Shown: positions 11,400 through 22,520 of the stretch, in pieces
Numbering within the stretch: the stretch's first letter is position 1
How the letters are laid out: the number at the start of each line of letters is the position of its first letter
DNA from: Cepaea nemoralis
Lineage: Eukaryota; Mollusca; Gastropoda; Stylommatophora; Helicidae
Assembly: GCA_014155875.1 (NCBI GenBank)
Contig: JACEFZ010014572.1
Span: forward strand, 1-64,000
Direction of reading: 5' to 3'
Length of the DNA: 64,000 nt
The notes under the pieces: generated by a model
Told to the model about the DNA's origin: nothing
What the model saw: the letters and a program-made list of their open reading frames with translations, nothing else
The model's database searches: none
Position numbers and translations under genes: made by a program

Positions 11400-11810
11400 C
11401 TCCACGTTCCTGATCTATAGATCAGCTCTGACTTATCGTCACAGTTAAATGTTGTACGTTTGGTGCTGATCTATACATCAGCTCTGATGTAACGTAATGA
11501 CGTAACATGTTGTACGTTTGGTGCTGATCTATACATCAGCTCTGATGTAACGTAATGACGTAACATGTTGTACGTTTGGTGCTGATCTATACATCAGCTC
11601 TGATGTAACGTAATGACGTAACATGCTGTACTTTTGGTGCTGATCTATACATCAGCTCTGATGTAACGTAATGACGTAACATGTACGTTTGGTGCTGATC
11701 TATACATCAGCTCTGATGTAACGTCATATAGTTAAATGTTCTACATTTTGTGCTGATCTATACATTAGCTTTAATTTAACATCACTGTTAAATATTCTAC
11801 ATTTGGTGCT
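11400..11810. repeat. 58-bp minisatellite, about 7 copies
   Basis: The unit contains TGGTGCTGATCTATACATCA, then GCTCTGATGTAACGTAATG. Each unit includes an inverted repeat GCTGAT-CTATAC-ATCAGC. The outer copies are diverged. Confidence 0.92.
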
Positions 11811-11874
11811 GTTGTTAATTTATTGAGACTCACAGATTTCCTAGTGCTATGAAAGCTCATCTCACTTGATATCA

Positions 11875-12375
11875 CAAGCCTTATTGTCACTAATTTGATT
11901 GTCACTAACTTGATTTTCCCTAACTTGAATGTCACTAACTTGGTTTTCACTAACTTGATTGTCACTAACTTGTTTGTCACTAACTTGATTGTCACTAACT
12001 TGATTGTCACTAACTTGATATCACTAACTGGATTATAACTAACTTGATTGTCACTAACTTGATTATAAACTGATGTCACTAACTTGATTATAACTAACTT
12101 GATATCACTAACTTTAATATAACTAACTTGATATCAATAATTTGATATCACTAACTTGACTATAATTTGATATCACTAACTTGTAATCACTAACTTGATA
12201 TCACTAACTTGATATCTCTAACTTTAATATCACTAACTTGAATATCATTAACTTGATTATTACTTGATTATCACGAACCTGATTATAGCTAACTTGATTA
12301 TAACTAACTTGATTACAGCTAACTTGATTATAACTAACTTGATTATAACTAAACTGATTATAACTAACTTCATTA
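11875..12375. repeat. About 15-bp AT-rich tandem repeat
   Basis: Degenerate repeats of TAACTTGATTGTCAC and TAACTTGATATCAC. They produce short minus-strand frames that are not genes. Confidence 0.93.
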
Positions 12376-12416
12376 TATCTAGCAACCACAAGTAAGCACA
12401 TATTGTCGGGTAACAT

Positions 12417-12830
12417 GATTTTTATGTTTCTGTTAACACCGCTGTTGATATGTTGCGTTCACCGGAGAGATACTGATCAGCAACATGTTTCAATCAATCG
12501 TCCACACTTAAGTCTCGGATCATCGACCGCTGAGTTCGTTGCTCGTTATTCTCATTGCCTGGTCTGCTCTCTGCCCCACCCGTCCTCATTACTTCCCACA
12601 CTCTCTGCGTATGTTAGAAAGGGTAGGATGCAGAGTGGGTAGGGTGAAGGATGTGGGTCAGGGGTGTGGAGGAGGGTTTCGGAGGGGGGGGGTGAGACTT
12701 GGCAGTTGTTGCTGCAGCGGTAGATGTGTCGGGGAGGGGTGGGGGTTGGTTTGAGAGTATGGTGTAGGGAAAGAGGTGAACGGTGGTTGAAATGAAGGGC
12801 TGGGATGGGAGAAAGTGTAAGACAGGGAGA
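12417..12830. other. No gene recognised; G-rich plus strand
   Basis: Frames in this stretch show no recognisable protein. Positions 12640-12830 are strongly G-rich on the plus strand (GGGTAGGGTG, GGAGGGTTTCGG, a run of nine Gs). Confidence 0.5.
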
Positions 12831-12942
12831 GATTATGTGATTGTAGATACAGATTTAGGGAGGGGGGGAGGGGTGTGAGAGAGAGAGATAGAGAGAGAGA
12901 AGAGAGAAGTCGAGAGACAGAGTGAGTCCTGTGAATCTAGAG

Positions 12943-12995
<53 letters not shown>

Positions 12996-13091
12996 AGACA
13001 GAGTGAGGTCGTGTGAATCTAGGTACAGATTCAGGGAGAGAGAGAGAGAAGTAGGAGACAGATTGAGGTTGTGTGAATGTGGATAAAGATT

Positions 13092-13174
<83 letters not shown>

Positions 13175-13175
13175 G
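12830..13175. repeat. Compound (GA)n repeat with about 80-120-bp units
   Basis: Four units, each with GACAGAGTGAGGTNGTGTGAATCTAG-like sequence followed by a GA run of variable length (longest at 13095-13170). This is a minisatellite whose units each carry a microsatellite. Confidence 0.85.
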
Positions 13176-13194
13176 ACAGAGAGTGGACTACATC

Positions 13195-13970
13195 AAGAGA
13201 TGGACTGGAAGACAACGTTACATGTGGGTGGACAACATCCATGACTGTCTTAGATCTGTCTTTTCTCTACAATGTCTGTTCATTGATTTGAATTATGTCT
13301 CAAATTATCTAGACAGCAGCATTTCTTACTATCCTTTGTAGTCTGACAGTCTGTTCAGCTTCTTCTTTATGTTGCATATTCTATTTTTAAGAAGGTATCA
13401 TCGGTTCTAGTTTGATTCTCTATGTAGTGTTAAGTTCAGTAGCTTGCCAAAGCTTTCTAGACAAGAAGTCGACGTTTAAAGTCCAACGGATAAGTGTAGG
13501 AAATGAACTATGTCATTAGTCATTGGCGCGCAGGAAGTTTAAGAGCGATCGCTGTTATTCTTCGGTCATTCTGGCCTTTGAGAAGACAGCCTACATTATA
13601 GATCAAATCCCTGCCTTTATACCGGATACCAGCAAACAATGGCAGGCACAGAATTAATTCTACGCTGCAACCCTCGAGCAATACACGATGACAATATAAT
13701 ATCAAACACCATAAAGAGCTTGCCTACGACATCAATTAATCCAGTCTGTTTATGAAAAGCGATAGGAGCTTATGTTCTTGTTCCCGAATTTATGTTTTTA
13801 TATACATAGTTTACAATTCGGAAGGAGACAATTGTGAACTACGTCAACACTTAATCATGCACATAAAGAGGATGGCTCGATCATGTAACAAGAATGTTAA
13901 CAACAACTGCCCACCAGAGTGCAGTTTCCTTACAAATGTGCTTATGGATAGGTTTACCACGAGGCGATAT
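13195..13970. other. No gene recognised
   Basis: Mixed sequence. 13440-13475 weakly resembles the SINE C core (AGTAGCTTGCCAAAGCTTTC). No supported frame or RNA gene. Confidence 0.45.
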
Positions 13971-13976
13971 CTACAT

Positions 13977-14255
13977 AGAGTAGCAGTAGTTGTGAGTGTC
14001 AAAGGATTACAAAGCGGCAGAGTAATCATGGAGTGAGAGATAGAAAGAGAGGCAGTAGTTGTACGGGTCACATTGTTACAATGTCACAGATATAACCCGG
14101 AGTGATGGATAGAAAGAATGGCAGTAGTTGTACGTGTCACATTGTTACAATACCACAGATCTAACCCGGAGCGATAGACAGAAAGAGTGGCAGTGGTTGC
14201 TGTACGAGTCACATGGTTAAGAGCGACCGGCCTAGCCTGGAGCGATAGAGTGGTA
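13977..14255. repeat. 69-bp tandem repeat, about 3.5 copies
   Basis: The unit contains GATAGAAAGAATGGCAGTAG and CACATTGTTACAAT. Copies are 75-90 percent similar by eye. Confidence 0.8.
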
Positions 14256-14459
14256 ATACTCTACGGTACATATGTTGACTTTACAGAGACCCGGTGTGTT
14301 ACCAAGGCCCACAGTGGATGCAAAGATCTGCAACAATGTAACCTACCATGGATGTAAGAGAAGACTAAGAGGGTCGGCATGGCACTGACTGCATCATCGA
14401 GTAGACAGCCCTAATCGCAAAATGCAGTCACTGATAAACAAATCTACAACGAGCTGTGG

Positions 14460-14755
14460 TGAGTTGATTAAGGGGGAAATGTTCCATTGTGAAATGAAAC
14501 GCAGTAGAAGAATGAAGAAGTGATTTAGGTGTAATACTTCCACCTTTGATCCAAGCAGAACAGATGCGAATCAGACCGTTACCTGAATGGAACCTGTTTA
14601 GAGGGGAGGGAAATGCATGTCGAAGGCAAACATTTGAGGCTAGAGAAACAACAGTGGAGGACAACCTCTAGGGAGTATTGCGTGAACTAGAACAAGACAG
14701 TGAAGTTCATACAAGAGACAACAGATGTGGACAAATTTCAAGCGAACGAAAGGAG
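14460..14755 (+). mobile_element. 3' end of Jockey-like LINE, decayed
   Basis: Collinear with 36960-37215 of the Jockey-like element. It shares AGAGAAACAACAGTGGA, GTTCATACAAGAGACAAC and ATTTCAAGCGAACGAAAG. A long GAA run follows immediately. Confidence 0.75.
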
Positions 14756-14757
14756 GA

Positions 14758-14878
14758 TGAGAAGAAGAAGAAGAAGAAGAAGAAGAAGAAGAAGAAGAAG
14801 AAGAAGAAGAAGAAGAAGAAGAAGAAGAAGAAGAAGAAGAAGAAGAAGAAGAAGGAGGAGGAGGAGGAGGAGGAGGAA
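14758..14878. repeat. (GAA)n/(GGA)n microsatellite at a LINE tail
   Basis: GAA repeats (14758-14853) then GGA repeats, starting at the exact point where the Jockey-like LINE at 37229 ends in a short (GAA)n tail. Confidence 0.95.
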
Positions 14879-14949
14879 AAGTTAAAGACTCATTTTCCAC
14901 TACCTGAAGAGTTGTAAGTATATGGTGCTATGTCATATTTGGTATAAAT

Positions 14950-15645
14950 CTGTGGTTCTCAACCTTTTCTGGCCCGTGTCCCCCTTCAGCATATTTTCAG
15001 AACGTCATTCCCCTCCTTTCGTATTTCCTACCTAAAATTTCACCCGTGCCCCGTTCACCATATTTTCAGAACGTCATCCCCCCCCCCCCCTTTCGTGTTA
15101 TTTTTCCGCGTTTCCATCCTGTTTCAGGATATTGTGGTCAACACCAGCATCTTTCAGTTGTATGTTGATTCCTAGGCTAGATTACGCTCATCAGCACGCC
15201 ACGACTTTCTGAGCGACCGGCTCCATACTCTCATAAGTCACTGGTGCGACTCGAACCCCTTCGAATTCTCGTGCGCTCACGTCAACCACGGAGAAAGCTG
15301 CTAACCCCTCAGCCAGGGAGTCCGGCCCCTTTCGTATTTCCTGCCTAAAAATCCTCCACCCCCGCCCCTACACAGTATACGTAATAATTGAAGCTAAATT
15401 TAATAGCACATACTAAAACAAGTCTAGACGTCCACATAAAACGTTATTTGTGGGCCTACTTACTTTATAAAATGAATATTAGAAGGGTGAGACGTACAGA
15501 ACCGTAAAGTATGAAAAACAATATCAAGTAATCGGTTCTTGTATTAACGCGATCTTGAAATAATCTTAATTCCTCCACTTGAAACCCTAATATTCCCCCC
15601 TTGGGAGGGGGGAGGGGGGGGGTCCCCACCGGTTGAGAACCACTG
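14950..15645. mobile_element. Non-autonomous hAT-type element
   Basis: Ends are CTGTGGTTCTCAACC and its inverse GGTTGAGAACCACTG. The flanks GTATAAAT (14942-14949) and GTATAGAC (15646-15653) are an 8-bp target duplication with two mismatches, as expected for hAT. It has no transposase. A SINE C copy (15121-15325) is inserted in it. A second copy lies at 50905-51352. Confidence 0.85.
15121..15325 (-). mobile_element. SINE family C nested in the hAT element
   Basis: tRNA-like head on the minus strand with A box TGGCTGAGGGGTTA and B box GGGGTTCGAGTC, then the family C body. Flanking CCCCTTTCGT on both sides looks like the target-site duplication. Confidence 0.8.
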
Positions 15646-15799
15646 GTATAGACCAATCGACAACCTGTGGGTGATGAGGTCTATACCCATCCGCTCGACT
15701 GTACTTCTAAGACAATCTCCTACTATCTAGATGAGGCTGGGTGGAGGACCTGGGAACCCCAGCAGACATGGCCAAATATCCCCGCTGGGGTCGCCATGG

Positions 15800-16135
15800 T
15801 TGCATAATCTTAGCAGAGCGTCGCAGTCAACCCCTGCGTTTGGCTGTTTGGTTTCTTGGCCAGTTTTTACGTTCAGTGGTTTGCCATTGCTTTCTGAACG
15901 ACCAGCTATCATACTTTTTTTCATATCCTTTTTACAGGACATTGCTGTCAACACCATCATTTTACTGCAGTTGTTGATGTCTTGGCAAGTTTACGTTCAA
16001 TAGTTTGCCATTGCTTTCTGAACGACCGGCTCCCATACCAACTCGTTAAAACCCAGCGCAACACGGTCTGCTGCCAAATCGGTCGCAGCTATGTTTCGAA
16101 CGCGGGTATGCTAACCTAATCCGGTCTCCATGGCG
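15800..16135 (-). mobile_element. Two SINE family C copies in tandem
   Basis: The first copy (about 15800-15910) is head-truncated. The second (15925-16135) includes a tRNA-like head with GCGTTCGAAAC on the minus strand. Both carry the body motif CAGAAAGCAATGGCAAACNA (minus) and are separated by a T run. Confidence 0.75.
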
Positions 16136-16159
16136 AAGAGCTAATGAATTAAAACAACA

Positions 16160-16315
16160 CGGGAAGGTTAACCCGGTCAACAAATGTCCGCAGAAGTCGG
16201 ATGTGTCGGCCTAACTGCTCAAGAACGTAACTCTACCGTAAACAGGCACAACGCAATCACGTCCGAAAAAGAACAAAACTCTCCGAATGAACGCAGAAGA
16301 AGAGGAAGAATTAAC
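16160..16315 (+). mobile_element. SINE-like family B, 5'-truncated, GAA tail
   Basis: Contains GGAAGGTTAACCCGGTCAAC, GCAGAAGTCGGATGTGTCGG and CACAACGCAATCACGTCCG, and ends in GAACGCAGAAGAAGAGGAAG. Five other copies in the window share this 3' end but differ in 5' length. Confidence 0.75.
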
Positions 16316-17280
16316 TGCAAGGCGGTTTGCTGACAAAACACCCGCAGTTTTGTTTCCAACGCGGTAAGCGGAATTACGAATTGCGTTCGTAAGCCCTACT
16401 TAGTGGGCGTGTCCGCTGGGGTAGGGTTTGTGAAACATGACAGCAGGGGGGCTGGTTGAGGTGCTAGAGACTGGGCCATGGCAGGGGTCAGGGGTTAGCG
16501 TTGGATTGTCTGGCATGTTATAGTTTGATCTTGTGTACTGGGGCTTACATGCACACAGAGAGGGAGAGAGAGACAGTGAGAAGAGTAGAGAACGAACGAA
16601 CGAACGAACGAACGAACTTTATTTTCAGAGTTACAAATTGGGCATGCAAGCCCGTCTTACATTCGGCACTTTCAATCACTCATCTTTTATTCATTAATTG
16701 TGCATGTTCATTAACATAGGAAAACAACATTGTCAAATGGATTTTGTAAACGTAAACAATGCATAGTATTACCATATTATGAGACAGACAGACACACGAA
16801 CACACGCACATTCATAAACACACAAGCACACATAGGTACCTGCATACATACTTTACGAGAAGAGAAGACAAGAGAAGAGAAGAGAAGTGAAGAGAAGAGA
16901 AATGAGAGAGAGAAGAAAAAGAGACAAAGAGGTAGGGAGGTGGTGTAGTTACGTCAATAAATGGAGACCATACAACGTCTGTCGACCGACGCTAGCGCTG
17001 GAAAAATAAAATGTTTACAAATCGGGCGTGAATGGGCGGGTCCAATGTGTGCTCGCTTGCGTCTTTCCCCGCTTTTTTAAATTTGCATTATTCTTACGGT
17101 AAACCTTCGGAAATGTGATGATTATGGTCTTCTGTGGGAGGAAAACGTGCATATTTAACTGTGTTTTATCCTTATTTGTTATCTAGCAATCTGGGAAGAC
17201 ATTGGTCAAATAAATAGGAACATGAGGCGATATGCGTTACGGGGTCATAAATAAACAAACATGTATTGTTTAGCGCTCAG
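16316..17280. other. No gene recognised; AACG tetramer element and GA-rich stretch
   Basis: At 16589-16740 an (AACG)n run is followed by a dispersed repeat with TTATTTTCAGAGTTACAAAT, also seen at 37880. At 16858-16930 there is an AGAGA-rich low-complexity run. The rest shows no supported gene. Confidence 0.5.
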
Positions 17281-17289
17281 AGAAGTAAA

Positions 17290-17425
17290 AGGATTAGAGT
17301 ATGCACCAGACAACATAAGAATTTAAAGCTAAAGTTACCGAACAGGATTCGAACCTGCCATCTCCAAATGACGACAGCGCCTCGCTGTAGGAACAAGTGT
17401 ACTTCGACGCATGACCAATTTGTTT
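17290..17425 (-). mobile_element. SINE family A, minus strand
   Basis: On the minus strand it has a perfect B box GGTTCGAATCC (plus 17348-17358) preceded by a tRNA-like head. Its tail side contains GGATTAGAGTATGCACCAG, a single copy of sequence homologous to the 37-bp minisatellite unit. Confidence 0.75.
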
Positions 17426-17735
17426 TTCTCTAATCAGTTTGCGGTTTTCATTTTCCGCTTATAGGATTTGCTCATTGGTTTTTCTACCTGTCCGTGGTAT
17501 TCTTTGTATTTTCCTCAGAAACCACATTTCCACAGCCATTTGATATTCTTAAGCTTGTCTGCTCATCGCCAATGCTTCTCATTCGTACAACAGTACAGGT
17601 TCTATATAGCACTTCAACACTCTTTTTCTCGTTGCAATCGACATCTTTTATTGGTCATTTTGTTGGGTTTCCATTACTTAAACTGTTAATGTGGTGACTT
17701 TCCTGAATGCGACAAGTGTGGTCCCCACGTCAGCT
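17425..17735 (-). mobile_element. RTE-type LINE fragment, minus strand
   Basis: The plus strand reads CTAATCAGTTTGCGGTTTTC and onward, parallel to 33455-33670. That segment encodes the post-palm region of the RTE reverse transcriptase. Stops and frameshifts are present. Confidence 0.7.
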
Positions 17736-18200
17736 CGGATCTACCAGTCTGACTGCACCAAGCTTTCAAGCTTTTCCTCTCCTGTATGACTCTAGTGTCT
17801 CTCGTCGTCCATAAGTTTGTTCTCTAGTTTATGTCAACTGTCTAACCGGGATATTTAACTGCACTCACAATGTCCGCACGGCCGATGGACCGACCTTACA
17901 GAATCGTCGTGGAACCAGTCAAAACACCCACCGTGTTCTCCGAAAACAGCAGGCCTGACACAAAAACAACAGTAGTTGTCCTAATAGCGGAATTTTGTTT
18001 TGACTCAAACCGCCACCTACATATATATCGAGATCGTATCATCTTACACACCTTGTGCGTGAAAATTCAGGTACAGGGATAACTTGCACTACTTCTGTCG
18101 CATAGAAAGATATTGTAAGTACTAAAATAAATCGCATGAGCTTTTTTCTGACCGAAATTATTTTACCAGTGCCAAACATGGGCACTTACTGCAACTAATA
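17736..18200. other. No gene recognised
   Basis: A 70-codon plus-strand frame begins at 17870 (MSARPMDRPYRI). I cannot assign it, and no splice signals or repeats support it. Confidence 0.4.
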
Positions 18201-18204
18201 AGCA

Positions 18205-18580
18205 CAAAATCATAAAAGAAATAGAGATGAAATGTCTTAGAAGAGCTGTTGGAGTTACCGTGAGAGATAGAATTAGGAATGCGGAAATTAGAAGACGACT
18301 AGGTCTAAAACCAGTCACACACTTCATTAAAGAACAACAGATGAAATGGTTTGGTCACAACACAAGAATGCCCTGGTACCATCTGCTACAAAGAGCCACT
18401 TTGAAGTAATAGGATGGGTACAGAGCAAGGTGAAGGCTACATAAACGATGGAGTGGTGGTATCAAGAACCACCCTAGAGAAATGAATACCAACTTACAAA
18501 CAGCATTAGACAAAGCGCATAAAAGATCTCTGCATCTCCCCTAACACTTCAATGAGGTGAATGGAGAAGGGGAGTAAGAG
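18205..18580 (+). mobile_element. RTE-type LINE fragment (second subfamily)
   Basis: Encodes RNAEIRRRLGLKPV and MKWFGHNTRM, the C-terminal region after the reverse transcriptase palm. It is related to the minus-strand fragment at 20690-21240. The frame is broken. Confidence 0.7.
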
Positions 18581-18629
18581 AAAGTATTTCTGCCTAATAA
18601 TATGTATGTAGTGAAACGGTATGCAGGTA

Positions 18630-18790
18630 TTGGCTATCTGGTTGGTCATTTGTCGAAGTACACTTGTTCCTGCAGCGAGGCGCCGTCGTCATTTGGAGGT
18701 GACAGGTTTAAATCCCCGTCAGTAATTATAACTTTCAATTTTCATTTTGTCTAGTGCGTTCTCTAGCCTCTCTCTACTTCCTTCTTCTCA
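18630..18790 (+). mobile_element. SINE family A, plus strand
   Basis: Reverse complement of the 17.3-kb copy. It shares TCGAAGTACACTTGTTCCTG and CGTCATTTGGAG and has a mutated B box GGTTTAAATCC. The tail TTTGTCTAGTGCGTTCTCTA is homologous to the minisatellite unit in the opposite orientation. Confidence 0.75.
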
Positions 18791-19540
18791 CTTCTATGAG
18801 CGCCAAATGATACTATGTTAGTTTATTTATGAACTGTACTGACAGCATTTCTTGTTTCAAACATGTGAGTATGATCCGTTGGCAATCATTCAAGTACCCC
18901 TGTACAGGAAGTCGATGCAACCGATCCGATTCGGGCCTCAGGCATTCATGTGTTAGCGTGTTTACAGTAATCACTGCCAGCAACGAGTCCTGGCCTTATG
19001 CCGGGCCACAACTGGGGCGCAATCTGGGGCACTGACTCACTCCTGGCGTACCTGTCCCAGGCGGGAGGGGGGGGGGGTGAGGCCATCTGCCCGCTATGTG
19101 GTACAGATTCACGGGCCCCTCTGAAGAAGGAAAAAAAACGAAATCTGTCATTCCTAGTTGTTGGTTCTTCTTTCTGTCTTTGTTTGCCATCTCGCTTTCC
19201 CAAGCTGTAATTTAGCATCAAATGTGATAACTCCTGGGAATCAATGGATCAACTCCTGGGACAGTACTGTTATCAAACCAGTAGATAGGGAGAACGTAGA
19301 ACTGACAGTTGTTTTGAATAACGAAGACACAAACAATAGATTACACGATTTATTGCCTGGCATATTTCGCTGCATCTCGTCAGGTACATACTGCAGAATT
19401 CACACAACATAACCTAAAGTAACTAGATAATTCCTTAAGCTGAAATATACTATATACACTTCTGCGTATTGTAAAGTAATATGCAACCAACTTTTGCTAC
19501 ACTTTTAAGTCGCAAAGAAAACTTATCACAAACATCCAGA
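18791..19540. other. No gene recognised
   Basis: A plus-strand frame at 19200-19412 (ending GTYCRIHTT) has no recognisable domain. A GC-rich stretch with a G run lies at 19057-19078. Confidence 0.4.
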
Positions 19541-19790
19541 AGAGGCAGTCATCATTTTTTTTGGCCGTATGATGAGACGACACAATCTGGGACATGTTGT
19601 AACAACCGGAAACATTTGTGGAAGAGAGATAGAGGAAAACAGTGAGATAGCATTCTGGACAGTCTTGTGTCATGGCGTGGAAGGGGGTCAACACGAGAAT
19701 TGACCCACGCCGTTGGGGATCGTAGTTTGTGAGAAGATGATCGCACACACCAGTCGGCCAGCACTTGATCCAGTGATTGTGTAAAACAAG
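19540..19790 (+). mobile_element. RTE-type LINE 3' fragment (third subfamily)
   Basis: Conceptual translation includes NLGHVVTTGNICGRE and EKMIAHTSRP, typical of the C-terminus of RTE-like polyproteins. Broken by stops. Confidence 0.55.
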
Positions 19791-19811
19791 TCTTCTCCTT
19801 CTTTGCTGCGT

Positions 19812-19948
19812 TCACCGAGATTTTTTTTTTTTTTCGGACGGATTGCGTGGTTGTGCCTGTTTACAGCAGAGTTGCGTTCTTGCACCGTTAGGCCAACACA
19901 TCCGACTTCTGCGGGCATTTGTTGACCGGGTTAACCTTCCCGAGTGTA
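19812..19948 (-). mobile_element. SINE-like family B fragment, minus strand
   Basis: Contains TTGTGCCTGTTTACAGCAGA and ACACATCCGACTTCTGCGGG, collinear with 60050-60150. Confidence 0.75.
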
Positions 19949-20194
19949 AGTAATTATACGTTCAGTAGTTTGCCATTCGCTAGCGAAGTTGATGGGTAGC
20001 TGCACTGATATCGTCAGGAGCACGTTCAGACTACAGTTCTACGTCTGCTAAGTGAGGGACCGACTGAACGACTGAAAATATGTTGGCTCTATCACCTCAC
20101 AGATCCATAGAGCGAAATTACTTCTCAGCAATTTTTGCTTAGTTTGTCATTGCTTTCTGGACGGATGATACCCATACATATTAGACAAATAAAA

Positions 20195-20455
20195 AAAAAA
20201 AATATTAGAAATTAGACGTAGACAGTCAAAATGTTTGGGGATGTTATGAGAATGAATGGAATGGAGAACTTGGTGGCAACTGGCAAGATCGAGGGGAAGA
20301 GAACAAGAGGAGGGCAGAAAAGTAAATACCTGAATGGCTTTGTCACGTGGCATGGTAGAGACAAGAACACTGAGCTGATCCACGACTGTGGTGATCAAGT
20401 GAAATGGCGAATCATGACCGCCCACGCTTATCGGCATGGCACATGATGGGTGGAT
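20195..20455 (+). mobile_element. RTE-type LINE 3' end
   Basis: Contains AATTAGACGTAGACAGTC, GGAGAACTTGGTGGCAACTG and CGGCATGGCACATGATG. It encodes an NGMENLVATGKIEGKR-like C-terminus. It serves as the uninterrupted reference for the copies at 9.7 and 31 kb. Confidence 0.75.
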
Positions 20456-20535
20456 ACTCATACAGTTGTGAAAATTAACTGATTCAGTACCAAACAAAGA
20501 GTGGGTTTGGACCAAACATGGTACACAATCAAATG

Positions 20536-21520
20536 AGGGTGTGTTTTTAATGACTGTGCGGTGTTTGAAAATATTGCCGGTCCAAGTTTTGTATAACTCT
20601 GTAAAGTTCATGCAACATAATAGGTTGACTCATCTCATCTCATCATGTTCCTCTTGTACCTTGCGGTGTCGAGGTGAAGTATAAACTTCGTGAGAGTGCC
20701 CGGTTATGGGCTTCATATATCGATATTCCCATGGACTCTGCTATTCCCTGCCGTCCAACGTTTACGTGGTCGGCCTACTTCCTCTGTTTACCATCTGGTC
20801 TGTACATCATTGCTTGTTGTGGTATACTGTTAGTTGGTAACCTACTTGCATGGCCAAACCATTTGACATGCTGCCTTCTAATAAAATCTAGCACAGCTAT
20901 AACCCCCACTTTAGTCCTGATTTCTTCATTTCTGATCTTATCTCTTCTTAATACATTGAGTTTTCTTCTCAGGAATCTCATTTTTCTTGTTGTGATATTT
21001 CTTTTCTCTTTTTCTGTCATTGTCCAGGTTTGGCATTGGTAGCATAGAGTTGGTAGGAAGATTGTGTTGTAAAGTGCTTTCTTAGTAGTTATTGATACAT
21101 GTTTGTTATTTAGTATTGCTGCCATTTGTCCAATGAGTTGATTTGCCTTATTGCATCTATTTTCGATCTCGTCTTCTGATCTGCCATTTGATGATATTAT
21201 ACTTCCTAGGTACTTGAAACTCTACTTGTTTCAAGGAATGTTCGTTTAGGTGAATTGTTGTTGTTGTTGTGTTTTTTTGTTGTTTTTTTTTTCGTCTTTA
21301 GTCATAGTCATTACCTCTGTTTTACTTGTGCTAATTTCCATGTTGAGTTCCCTGCACATTTCGTTTAGACTATTCATGTGGTCTTGTAATTCAGCTTCTG
21401 ATTTTGCTATTAGTGCTTGTTTGTCCGCAAACAGGAGTTCTCTAATGGTTAGATATGCAGATGGGTCTTTTTCGCATTCTCGTCATCGTCACACTGCAAA
21501 GTCATTAAAAATACACCCTG
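20536..21520. mobile_element. MITE split by an RTE fragment
   Basis: The left arm at 20536-20628 and right end at 21493-21520 match the MITE at 23164. Between them lies about 860 bp dominated by a minus-strand RTE fragment. Flanks on both sides also match the flanks of the 23164 copy, inverted. Confidence 0.65.
20690..21240 (-). mobile_element. RTE-type LINE fragment, minus strand
   Basis: The minus strand encodes MAAILNNKHVSITTKKALYN..., YQCQTWTMTEKEKRN and HVKWFGHASRLP, the post-palm and C-terminal region of an RTE reverse transcriptase. About 116 codons are open (20775-21125), with degraded coding either side. A related scrap lies at 63575-63660. Confidence 0.75.
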
Positions 21521-21649
21521 TATTATAATGGAATTTCCGTTCACTGAGCATTGAAATTGTGGAAGATACCGCGAAACAAATCAACTAACCCGATTTTCCT
21601 AGTATGGAGATATGTCGCCCTTCTGTCCAAATAGAGGGTAAAACTTGAC

Positions 21650-22180
21650 GATATATTATATATTATCCTTCGGCATTGAACCAGTTAACGCAAAGCTTCC
21701 AAATCCCCTGCGACTTATTTCGAACCAGATATGTTGGAATTGTGATACAGCCGAAGACGCCGTCTGAAAACGAAGTCAGTTCGGCAATTAATAAGCGAAT
21801 TCCCAACCAGGAAGATCTACCTTAATTCATACACAGTATGTGCCAGTGTGTGGGTGTTATCTTAAATCAAGACGACCCTGGGATGCCCCCCGTGTGTGGG
21901 TGTTTCTGCAATGTGAGGACAATCTGTCCTGGTGTGTGTGGGTATAGAAGACCCATTTTATACGACAACTGCAACGAACAACTGGGAGGCTACTGAATCC
22001 GGTAGGTCCTTTTAAGGACGGGTCCTCATCAGGACCAATTCAACGCAATAATGAAAATGATGGTCGGCGTGAGCCTCATAAGACCCAACCGAACCCGAAG
22101 AGCAGAGAGTAGAAAATATAACCAGTCATGTTTAGGGCTAACTCGAAAGAGAACAAAGGGAGGAAAAATACAACAATTCA
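21650..22180. other. No gene recognised; GT-rich imperfect repeats
   Basis: 21835-21945 has three imperfect GTGTGTGGGTGT-containing segments. No coding support. Confidence 0.4.
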
Positions 22181-22188
22181 CACACGCA

Positions 22189-22189
<1 letters not shown>

Positions 22190-22227
<38 letters not shown>

Positions 22228-22242
22228 CACACACACACACAA
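22190..22242. repeat. (CA)n microsatellite
   Basis: CA dinucleotides interrupted once by CTCT. A (GT)n run lies nearby at 22856-22876. Confidence 0.97.
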
Positions 22243-22314
22243 CGGATCTCATTTATAACCGGCGCTGCTGAAGCAGGTTGAACGAGGCCGATTTTTTTTT
22301 AATGTTCGTAAACG

Positions 22315-22520
22315 CGGTGCTGAGTGGTCAAAGGCGTGTTGTGTGTGTCTAGAGATGCCGACGCGGCTTCACAATCCCAAGATGTTGCGTTCAAAATCAG
22401 CTGCCAGCGGCCTGAGAGCAGATCAGTTTGCTTTGATTTTCATAATGCCATGAGCGTTGGCCGTTCCGAAAGCAACGGAAAACTATTGAATGCAAAACTG
22501 TTTAAATAAGTTGCATATCC
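22315..22520 (+). mobile_element. SINE family C, plus strand, diverged
   Basis: Body motif GCCGTTCCGAAAGCAACGGAAAAC and tail side near 22500. Lies tail-to-tail with the next copy. Confidence 0.6.

Noticed and set aside
17340..17425. Stand-alone tRNA gene with perfect B box
   Set aside because: No complete cloverleaf. The sequence is the head of SINE family A with relatives at 6.4 and 18.6 kb.
18998..19221. Overlapping frames on both strands around the G run at 19057
   Set aside because: Low-complexity composition only. No similarity or conserved pattern.
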